A program made the translations under genes and the position numbers. Below the pieces are notes generated by a model. It made no database searches, was not told the origin of the DNA, and was given only the letters and a program-made list of their open reading frames with translations. Positions 23,601 to 32,250 of a stretch of DNA of 64,000 bases are shown one piece after another. Numbering within the stretch: position 1 is the first letter of the stretch; each line of letters begins with the position of its first letter. This stretch comes from Edaphochlamys debaryana (lineage: Eukaryota > Chlorophyta > Chlorophyceae > Chlamydomonadales), in assembly GCA_016858145.1 (NCBI GenBank), contig JAEHOE010000094.1:469909-533908 (forward strand). The letters run 5' to 3'.

Positions 23601-25096
23601 GGCGAGGAAGGGGGATGGCAGGGGCGAAACCGCTGTGTAGGATGGATGCGAGGAGGAGGCCAGCGCAGAGAGTGTGTGGCAGTCAGGCCGGCGGAGGGAG
23701 TGTGCCAGGTCCCCCCTTCTTCACCCCCGTGTCTCTCACCCCCCTTCCCCCCCCCTCCCCCCCCTGTCAGGTCACGGACGAGGGCCTCGCCCCCCTGGCG
23801 GTGCTGACGGGGCTGCAGTACCTCAATCTGGATTCGGGTGGGTTCTGACTAAGAGGGGGGAGGTAACGGCGGATGGGGGATGACTAAGAATGACTTAGGG
23901 ACGGGATGGCGGGCACCGAAGGCGCAAGCGGAAGGGGATTGGCTGTTGCCCTTGCCCTAACCACCCAACCCTTTCCTCCCTTCCCTTCCCTAAGCCCCCC
24001 CACCCTGCCCTTCTTCCCTATCTTTCCCGCCCCCCCTCCTTGGATCCTGGATCCAGGATCCATCACGGATGCGGCTCTGCGTCACATCACGGGCCTCTCC
24101 CGCCTGACGCAGCTGGACGTGTTTGGCTGCCGCATCAGCGACGCGGGGGCGGCGCTGCTCGGGGCCAGCCCGGGGCTGCGGGGGCTGCGGAGCCTCGAGT
24201 GCTGCGGCGGAGGCATCTCGGGTGAGGGCTGGGGGGGGGGGCTAACTAGTGTGAAGGGCTGGCTATGAAGGGTCCGGGGGGCCACGGAGGGTAGGAACGC
24301 TCCGAGGGGGAGAGGGGCGGGTGACGGTAAGTTGGGGGGGGGGGGCGGAAGGCTCCGAGAGGGAGAGGGGCGGGGTTCCAGCAGGGGCTTTGGAGGGGCA
24401 AGGTTTGGCGGCTCCCACCACACACCCGCTCCAGCCCCTCACTCCCAACCCTTTCCAACCAACCTCCACATCCCAACCTCCACATCCCAACTCCAAACTC
24501 CCGCCCCACACCCGTCAGACATCGGCGCCGCGCACCTGGCCCGCCTCGCCGCCCTCACCTGCCTCAACCTCAGCCAGAACCCGCGGCTGGGGGACGCGGG
24601 GGTGCGCAGCCTGGCAGCGCACCTGGCGGAACTGCAGGTAGCTGGGGGGGGGGGGGGGCACGGGGGGTGATGGAAGCTGATAAGCGGGAGAGCGTCGAAT
24701 GGTTTGTGGGGGGGGGAGGCTATGTGTGGGGCCCTGTCAGGGGGAAAGGGAGCAGAGGGGAGGGGAAGACGGGGAAGGCGGGCGTCTATCCATTCACTTC
24801 AACGCTTCACCCTCATCCCTAGATTGCGCGTGAAAAGAGCGCGCACCCTCACCCCCCATCCTCTCCCCCCCTCCCCCCTCCCATCTCCCCCCTGACAGGT
24901 CCTGTCCCTCAACCACACCGCCGTCACCTCGGCCGCCCTCCGCGACCTCCCCGCCCTCCGCTGGCTGCGCTCGCTCTCACTCTGCGGCGCGCGGGTGTCG
25001 GAGGCGGCGGTGGCGCGCCTCCGGGCCCGGGCGCACCCCGACCTCATCGTAAAGCACACGCCCGCGGCGCCGCCGCCGGGCAGCCGGCAGGCGTGA
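17634..25096 (+). CDS. N-myristoylation-type leucine-rich-repeat protein
   Basis: Nineteen exons join with full phase agreement into 668 residues: 17634-17690, 18312-18395, 18875-18964, 19106-19195, 19555-19660, 20091-20215, 20449-20529, 20699-20755, 21021-21143, 21475-21514, 21698-21855, 22124-22250, 22443-22545, 22894-22956, 23158-23311, 23771-23837, 24057-24221, 24519-24637, 24899-25096. The N terminus MGNICLKGNK has Gly2 plus a nearby Cys and Lys, as expected for myristoylation and palmitoylation at a membrane. A helical segment follows (DLCIAAVVGAWDSLPPSAVE, then RIFDELVATGRF). This arrangement resembles the plant MG-C-type LRR family that includes Arabidopsis At1g15740. The rest is about twenty LRRs of the Cys-containing (AMN1/F-box) type, such as LRSLDLTGCAHV, interrupted by a Gly/Ser-rich insert (exons 13-15). 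The intron after exon 8 uses a GC donor (CAG|GCAAGG). No F-box is visible. Probably a membrane-tethered protein-interaction scaffold; partner unknown. Confidence 0.9.
18683..18722 (+). repeat. Intronic diverged copy of exon 2 end
   Basis: GGAGGCTTTCCCATCAGACC then TGGTGCAG matches the end of exon 2 of the LRR gene (GGAGGCCCTCCCGTCGGACC then TGGTGCAG, to 18395). The copy is followed by CGGC, so its donor is lost. Confidence 0.6.
19261..19300 (+). repeat. Intronic copy of exon 4 end with donor
   Basis: CTGACGGGGTGCGCACACGT followed by GAGAGGGGGGG repeats the last codons of exon 4 of the LRR gene (ending 19195) together with its GTGAGA donor, inside the next intron. Over about 35 nt the match is almost perfect. 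Confidence 0.85.
21261..21291 (+). repeat. Intronic copy of exon 9 end with donor
   Basis: CACGGCGCTGCAGGTGCGTG, then CGCTTTGGCCC, repeats 21131-21161, which contains the end of exon 9 and its GTGCGT donor. The same intron also holds two copies of CCTAGCATGCGAC (near 21203 and 21241). Confidence 0.85.
24042..24061. repeat. Perfect 20-bp palindrome across a 3' splice site
   Basis: GGATCCTGGATCCAGGATCC is its own reverse complement. The acceptor AG of LRR-gene exon 17 (24055-24056) lies inside it, so the splice site could sit in an RNA hairpin. Confidence 0.9.
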
Positions 25097-25273
25097 GGGA
25101 GGGGGGTGGGGGGGGGAGAGGGGAAGGAGGAGGGGAGGGCGGGAGGGGAAGAGGGGGCTTGGGGGGAAAGGGAAAGGAGGAGGAGACCCGGCAGCCGGCA
25201 GGCGTGAGGGGATGGCGGGTGGGGGGTGCGGTAGGGGAAGGCGAAGGGACCCGGCAGCCGGCAGGCGTGAGGG
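25075..25273 (+). repeat. Stop-codon region of the LRR gene in three copies
   Basis: CGGCAGCCGGCAGGCGTGAG, which contains the last codons and TGA stop of the LRR gene, recurs at about 25189-25208 and 25252-25271. G-rich spacers of different length separate the copies. Confidence 0.8.
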
Positions 25274-27342
25274 GGAGGGGAGCGAAAGGGGAGGGGGAAG
25301 AGGGGGCCGGGGGGGAGGCAGAACGCGAGGAAGGTTGGGGAAGGCTGGCGCGGGCGTTACCGGTAACGCAGGATGCGCTTGAAAAGGGAGCCCAGGGTGG
25401 GGGATGGGATTGTGGGTTCGGAGGGGTGTGGAGCGGTGGGTACGCGCTTTTCTGTCGTCTGGAGCTGGGGGGGAGGGGGAGGGGGGGCAGGGGGGGGGTC
25501 CATGAGCCACATTGGTGTGAGCTGTCTTCGGGGGAGGGGGGCGAGAATGGGGTGGGCAAGCCGGGAGGTTGGCGGGAAAGCTTTCCCAGCCGTTGGCCAG
25601 GCGCCACGCCGTCCACATGTACGGCACATGTACGGCACGGCTTACAGTTTTGTGGTTGGGGTTTGATAAGCGTTGCAGGGGTTGGAACCTGTCGGTTGGC
25701 GGTTGACAGCTGGTGTTGCGGGCGGGGGCCTGGCCTGTTGCAAGGTCGGCATGCGCCGGGGCCAAACGCGTTCCGCAATGGCCGCTTATTGCGCGGCGGA
25801 ATGGTAGGGTCTGCAAGTGTGCGATGGTCGCTGCTATGTCCTGGGGCTAAGCCCTGTCCGGGATGCAGAGGGTCAAGGCAACGTGCAGCTATCCGGGTGT
25901 GGCCTCCCAGGGATATGGAGGGTAGTGAGAACCGGGAGCGGTCCGTGTGTGGCCGCCAGCCCGCAGCATGCTGCAGGTGTGGGAGGGGACACGGAGCGGT
26001 GCGTATAGCACCCAGGATGGTGGTGGTGGTGCGGCGGCTTGTACATGCTGTGCCCCGTCGTGGGGCGGAGGGGCGGGAGTGCCCCGCGCCTGCCGGCCCG
26101 GGGATTGAGGCTGGGGGCCGGGGGCTCCTGACTCGCTGTACCCTGGTAGGGGCTGGGGGAACGTGCACGTGATGATGACAGATGTGGATTCTTGGTTGGT
26201 AGGATGGGGCAGGCACGGGGCAAGGCGTATGGAATCCACCTGGATTCCACCTTGCCGGGTATGCATCCAGTCGATGGCCTTCACATGCATGCATGGGCCC
26301 TGACCGGGGCTGACTTAAAATCGGTTGTTGCAGTTCGTGTTGTACGATTGTACAACCGAATGTTGTTTCTTCTTCCCTTGGGGCGGGCTGGCGGCACCGC
26401 AGCGCGGGCGTTGCCTTCATTGGAGGGCCGGTGACAGCATAGTTGCTTCAAAGCACGGGCTTGTCTTACGCATGTCCCCAGGACATGTAAACCCGATGTA
26501 TCCACTATTGTGCTTCTGCATGCGTGCATGACTGCCCCCTGTGTGTGAGCGGGGCCTGCTTGGCTCACATCAGGGGATGTATGGCCCTGGAATTGCCCAA
26601 GCACGCTTGCTCGCACGCCGCCGCGACCGCGCCGGGCTTTGTAACATAACACCTCATTATCCTTACCTCTGACCCTCATGGCCTCATCACACGGCAACAA
26701 CGCAACGGGCTCCTAGCGTGTCCCAACAGCACGCCGGAGGCCGGACAGGGCCCTCTCAGCACTGCCCGAGTCTCTGCCGCTCCCTTGCCAACCCCTCCGT
26801 CCCCACTGATCCGGGCTTATATCTTCAGTGCAGATCATTCCCCCTCCCGTGTCACGCAAGGGCTCGTCGAGGGCGTTTGCTCCCGGGTCCGGGCCTCCTT
26901 TGCCCCCCCACCGCCGCACCACGTACCCACCGATTTGTAAGCCGTGAGCACGAGACGATCAGGTTACGCACCACCGCCGGAACCCGTTGCCCAAACGTCC
27001 CCTCTTCCTGCCCTGGTCAGCATTGCTAAATGCTCCTCCGAAACCTTCCAGGGGATCTGTGTTCGCTGGGGCAGACCGCCGACGACGAGGGATGCAGCTT
27101 CCGGGGGGAACGGGCGAGGCCTGCCCCCGCTTCCAGCCCTGGCAGATGCTCATCGACTGCAGCTTCACGAGGCTCCGAGCCCTCCGCTGTCCTAACACGT
27201 CCTCAACATAACTGCCAACCCGTACGTCGTGAGGCTGAGACGTTCGAGGGAAGCACCGCATGCCGTACGGTGCCGTACCGTGCCGGTCCGCGGTCTTGGG
27301 CAGAGAGAGCGACTCCTTGCTGTATCACTTTCAACAGCAGCC
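25097..27342. other. 3' UTR of the LRR gene plus intergenic sequence
   Basis: No gene was recognised. Candidate plus-strand TGTAA polyadenylation motifs lie at 26486-26490 and 26640-26644, which would make the LRR gene's 3' UTR about 1.4-1.5 kb. A long open frame on the minus strand (25044-26420) is low-complexity antisense sequence. GTACGGCA-type words occur near 25618-25635 and 27258-27280. Confidence 0.45.
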
Positions 27343-30212
27343 ATGCCGTCCTTCAAGCTCTTCGGCAAGAAGTTTAGCCTGCCAGGGCTTCCTGGCTTTC
27401 CGCCAAACGGGGGGCTGAACTTCACCGCTTCCAACTTCTTCAAGGACCAAGCGCGTAAAGCCTTCGACGAGTGCGACATCGATAGAGATGGCCAGTGAGT
27501 TCTGGTCTCGGGACTCGCGATGATCAGGGCGAGCGAGGGAAGCGAGTCAGCGCGCCCACGCGACGCCGGCTCTGGCCCATTGTAGGCCCTTGATCTGGGT
27601 GCCCCGCTCCGGCTCGCCCTGGCCTTTGACCGCTGGCCCTCACTGGGCATGCGTTTCGCGGAGCGATATCCCGAGCGCGCGACGCCCTGCTCGGCGTGCG
27701 CCCGCTTGTACAGCATCCACACATGCGCCAGAAGCAGTCGGCGGAACGGCTAGATGCCTCGCGAAGTCGAAGTCCGCGCGGCACCATGGCGCAACACCTC
27801 GGCGTTTTGACCTCGCGCTGGCTCGCACTCTTGCGCGTCGCGACCCGCGTTCAAGCTCACGCCACCGCCCTTCCCTCCACCAGGCTCGACACTAAGGAGG
27901 TGTACGTCGGGCTGCTCAAGCTCTACGATCTCCTCAACCGCAAGCTGCCCTACCACATCAAGGTTCCCAAGATCGGCGACGTAAGGCCTCGGGCGAGCAG
28001 CCGGGGTTAGGGGGCCTGGGGGGGAGGGCCCGGGGCGGGAAACGGACGCTCAAGGGAGGCGTGGCGGGTGGCACGCCACGGGGACCGGGACCAGCGGGGC
28101 GGGGCGGGGCGGACCGGGCGCAGGGGCTTCCCTGGGCACAAGCCGGAACTCACGTCTGGGCAGCGCAGAGGGCAGGCCTGAGGAGAGCGCCGAGGGCTCG
28201 CGAGGGCAGACGGGCGGGGCAGGCCGCCCGGGAGCTTGGGCCTGCGCGCCCCCCGCCCCCCGCGCCCCCGCCCCTCTTCCAACCTCAGGCGTCCACCTCG
28301 GCCGACTCTGCCTCGCTTTCGCCGCGTCGGAGAGCGCTGGAAGCGCTTAGAACGCGCCGAAATTCTTCGGGATTCATGCCTGACATCATGTGGTCCGCCC
28401 GGTTAGCTCAGTCGGTAGAGCGCAAGACTCTTAATCTTGTGGTCGAGGGTTCGAGCCCCTCATTGGGCGCTTCTGGTCCTGTGGTCTAGTGGTTAGGACA
28501 TCAGACTCTGAATCTGGTAACCTGAGTTCAAATCTCAGCAGGACCTTTTTGCTGGTGTTGGGGTGGGGCAGAGCTGCTGGGGAGCATGGGCCGATGTGTC
28601 GAGGGGGGGGCGGGGGTCATGAGAGATGCCAGTCCTCTCGTCCGTGGTCCGTTAGGGTGGGCCACCTCGTATGGCTGGATCCCACTACCTGGCGGGGACC
28701 TCGCACTACCAGCCGCACGCCGGCTCCCCTCGGCTGCGGGGAGGCCACACGCCCGCAGCGGGCCTGCGCCCGGCTGCCTTTGGGCGGATGGCATTGCGGG
28801 GCGAGGCCTGGTCACAGGAGGCCGCGGGGAGCCGCTCCCTCCGCCTACGCCTGTCCTCGCTGGGGCACATGGGGCATTGTGGGGGCGGAGGGGCGGGTCA
28901 GACGAGCAGCGGGGAGCCGCCCCGTCGGCGATGGCAGAGGCGGGGGCTGGCGGGAAGGTGGAGGCGGAACCCGTCCGCTCTGCAGCCGCCCGGCGCAGCT
29001 GGGCTCTGGCTGGCGCTCCGCATCCGCTTCGCCCGGCGCAGCATCTGGCTGGCCTGGGCCGAGGCGGCGGCAGCAGCGTGGGGCGGTACCCCCCCCCTGC
29101 CCCCCGAGTCCCCCCCTCCCCGCTGCGGCAGTCACGGCCAAGATTCCTCCTTCGACTCTCAGCCTCAAGCGCCCGCCCCCCCTCGCCGCACCCCACCCAT
29201 GAATCCATGATCCCCCCAGATCAACTCGCTGATGGACAAGTACGACGGCAACAGCAACCGCCACCTGGACTTCCCGGAGGCAAGAGGGGGGGAGGAGGGG
29301 TGACAGGGGGGGCCAAATGGGGAGGGAGGAGGCAGCAAGGGAGGCAAGAGGGGGAGGGTTCTCCCGGGGCGGCGGGGGGACGGGGAGTACAGGCGGGGGA
29401 AGTGGTGCGAGGGTCACACGATGCCCTGGTCCCATCGGGGCGCCGGGGTCTGGAGGGGGGCGGTGCGACCGCAACACGTTGCCCTCGTCAACGCTCTCTG
29501 CGTATCTCCTCTTCCCCTCTAAAACCCCCCTCCCCTTCAGTTCCTGGAGCTGTGCAAGGGCCTGGTGGGGACCAAGAAAAACTGGCGCGACTCGCTGTTC
29601 CTTAAGATCGGCATCGCCGTGGTCATGAAGGCGCTGGTGAGGGGGGGGGAAGCAAAGGGGGGGGGGTGGAGGCGAAGGGGGGTCATATAGCAGTTGTGAT
29701 GAGGCTTAGACGGGGCCTGTAGGGCGGGGGAGACCCGCCTCACTCGCTCTACCCCAACACCTCCCCCCTCTCCCCCTCCCCTCCCCCTGTCAGGGCTTCC
29801 CCTACCTTGCGGGCCTCATCAAGACGGGGGTGGAGGCCACGGGGCTCAAGGGGATCGAGGTGGGTTTTGGGGGGGGGATGGGGCAGGGGGGGGGGGGGTG
29901 CGAGCATGGAGGGATGGGGCAGGGTGGACCGGGGGCGGGGGGGGGGCGAAGTGCTGGAGCTGGAGTGGAGGTGCTACGCCACGGGCATGCCATTCTTGAG
30001 ATGGTCCACGTCACCACCACCCGCACGCAGCTTCAGCCTAGGTCGCATCTGCAGCGCACCCCTGCGAACTAGCGTCTGGGCCCATGCCCCCGTCCTAGAC
30101 CAACTCCCCCCCCATCATTGCCTCCTTGCCCCTTTACCCCCCCCTCCCCCAGGGTGTGCCCGTGGGCGCCATCACGTACATGCTGGAGAGCGCATCCAAG
30201 CAGCTGGTCTAG
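27343..30212 (+). CDS. EF-hand calcium-binding protein
   Basis: Six exons (27343-27494, 27884-27980, 29220-29279, 29541-29636, 29794-29859, 30153-30212) join in phase to 176 residues. EF-hand loop 1 is residues 45-56, DIDRDGQLDTKE, a textbook loop with Asp at 1, 3 and 5, Gly at 6 and Glu at 12. Loop 2 (92-103, DGNSNRHLDFPE) keeps positions 1, 3, 5 and 12 but has Arg where Gly is usual, so it may bind calcium weakly. The C-terminal third carries a hydrophobic helix (SLFLKIGIAVVMKALGFPYL). The overall plan resembles small plant EF-hand family proteins of about 160-180 residues. The third intron starts with GC (GAG|GCAAGA). The second intron holds two tRNA genes on the same strand. Its exact role and location are unknown; it is probably a calcium sensor or membrane-associated calcium binder. 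Confidence 0.9.
28397..28469 (+). tRNA. tRNA-Lys (anticodon CUU)
   Basis: This is a 73-nt cloverleaf. The acceptor arm GCCCGGT pairs with ATTGGGC (with G-U pairs) and the discriminator is G. The D arm contains TAGCTCAGTCGGTAGAGC, the anticodon loop is CTCTTAA in a CAAGA/TCTTG stem, and the T arm GGTTCGAGCCC is a good B box. No intron is present. It lies inside intron 2 of the EF-hand gene in the same orientation, 5 bp before the tRNA-Gln gene. Confidence 0.95.
28475..28546 (+). tRNA. tRNA-Gln (anticodon CUG)
   Basis: This is a 72-nt cloverleaf. The acceptor arm GGTCCTG pairs with CAGGACC. The D arm contains TCTAGTGGTTAGGA, the anticodon loop is CTCTGAA in a TCAGA/TCTGG stem (one G-U), and the T arm contains GAGTTCAAATCTC. 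T residues directly follow, giving a Pol III terminator. It is nested in the EF-hand gene intron. Confidence 0.95.
28546..28550 (+). terminator. RNA polymerase III terminator
   Basis: A TTTTT run comes immediately after the tRNA-Gln acceptor arm. No T run separates the two tRNA genes, so they may be co-transcribed as a dicistronic precursor. Confidence 0.75.
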
Positions 30213-32250
30213 GAGGGGTTGGGGGCTGGCAAGAGAGGGAGCTCGTCAAATGGGGGGGGGGCGCTTGCCCCGGGAGGTGGGGCCCGAGGAGGGCGGGGTG
30301 CGGTCGCTAGCGAAGAAGAACCGAGAGCGGGGGCCCCGGTATGCAGGGCGAGGGTAGACGGGGCCTTCCTCCGTCGCGCGCTCCGTTTTCTGGTTCGTGG
30401 AGCCAGATGTGTACCGGTATGACGCATTCCGAGAGCGTGGCCTGGCCTGGCAGAAGATTCGAGCGTGCGGTGCGGGCGGGGGGGGGGGGGGCAGCGGGGG
30501 TTGGGGCGGCGCGGCAACGCGTCCCCCTCAAAGCCAGCGCAGGAGGTGGGCGGGGCCTGCTCGGCTCGTGTGGTAGAGCGGCGGCCTGGCGTTGGGAGAG
30601 CCCGTGGGGGCATGTACGGCATTGATGCATGGCTGGATACGGCGGGAGATCATTCGTTCTGCCTCAGTCGATCGGCAGTTGACGCTACTTCGACATGGTC
30701 ATGGTGGGCGCTGCCTTGTTGCAAGCTGTGCGCTGTCTCGATGCGGCCACCAGTAGCTGTGTGTGCACGCTCGGATGGGGGTTTGGTTGCCCTGTTGGAT
30801 TGCCTCGCTCGGACCCGGCTGTGCCCGCCCGTGCGTACTCCGGGGGGCCCCCGGTCGCCCCGGCATGCAGCTGACAGTGATGCAAGCTTGACCGGCACAG
30901 CAGGAACCTCCGTAGAGGGTAGGGGGGGGGGGTCCCGGCAGCTGGTGCCGCAAGCCAAGATTGCTAGGGAGGCCGGGGAGGCTTGTGTGGCAACGCGGGG
31001 GACTGCCTTGGCAAGAATGTTGCCCGGCGTCCTGCCGCAGTTCGCACCGCCATAGAGACAGACCGGGAAGCGGCCCTGGACGAGGCAAGCGGCCCTACCT
31101 GGGCTCCGGCCCTCGGGGGGGTTGCACTCGTGCTATTCGGGCTGCGGCTTTGGGTTGGGCCAGCGCTTCTTCGGGCTCATGTCTGCGGAAGGGGTCCGCA
31201 CCTCCACAGCCAGATTGGGTTGCGAGTGCTTTCGGCGCCGTCACTCTTGCGCCGTCCTGGGGGGTGGTTCGGGTGAAGTGCGGGCGCTCGCGGGGCCCGG
31301 GCCAGGATGCCAGTTGCTGTGCAGAGGCCTGGGCGGTACCGGTACGGGTCTGGGCATCGAAGGCACCGTGCGCTCTTAGGAGGCCAAGAGGCGAGCAGGG
31401 AGCAAGCCCCGGTGGGGCAGAGTCGTCGGGTGCTACCCGGTTTGTGCAGTGGGGGGCCATCAGACCGTGCGGTACGCGCTTGGCCATGCGCCCGGTGCTC
31501 TCACGCCGTGCCCGTATTGTGTCTGGGTACTCGACTCCGCGAGCAGTCACTTCCTCACCGTTGAACATGTTACACCAGCCACCCTGCCAACAGTCTTTCT
31601 GAACCATTACACCTGTCCGCAGGTCCGCGGGCGCATCCCCAGGTCAACTGCTGCTAAGGCCTCTCGTATTCGTCTCCTGCAGGGCATGCATGCATGCGTG
31701 CCTACCTCCCCCAGCCAGCTTTCTGCCACAACAACTCCTCGCATGCCACAGCACATGCATTTCCCACCATCAGGGGGCGCACCAACTCTGCTCAAGGGTT
31801 GCCGCAGCTGCCGCAACAATGCAAGCGTTCAACAAACATGGGCGAGCAACCCGTTCGGCTGCCCACATCACACCCTTCTTGTCGCCCGCTCGGTTGGACA
31901 TGGTTCTGGAGCGGCAGGGTCACCGCTAGCATTGCAGCCCGGGTGCCCTAGAGGCCCGCAAACCAATCCGCACACAAGCCTTCACACCAACACCAACACC
32001 AACACCTCCTTGTACGGTAACAGTAGACACATCGCACAAGCAAGTCACTTACGTACTTGGCATGGGAAATAACTTGGCTGAAGCATCCATCGTGTAACTT
32101 AGAACCCATATGAGAGCCGTCCAGCTGAGACCCATTGTCGCTTTGCGGTTTCCAAGGAACCCACGTCAGCATCCCTTCCGCCAAACCTTCTCATCACCGC
32201 CGTCCCCAGCGCCACCACTGCCACCGTCCCACGCTCTGCCGCACCCCTCC
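30213..32250. other. Convergent 3' region between the EF-hand gene and the minus-strand gene
   Basis: No gene was recognised. Minus-strand TGTAA motifs (TTACA on plus) at 31570-31574 and 31607-31611 fit the 3' end of the gene at 32251-38831. The only plus-strand TGTAA seen is at 32093-32097, far from the EF-hand stop, so transcripts from the two genes may overlap. Confidence 0.45.
31570..31611 (-). promoter_or_regulatory. Candidate TGTAA polyadenylation signals (two)
   Basis: TTACA at 31570-31574 and 31607-31611 reads TGTAA on the minus strand, 640-680 nt beyond the stop at 32251. Confidence 0.4.

Noticed and set aside
25044..26420. 458-residue minus-strand open frame downstream of and overlapping the LRR gene end
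   Set aside because: It is low-complexity Pro-rich sequence antisense to G-rich 3' sequence, overlaps the coding end of the LRR gene and shows no domain.
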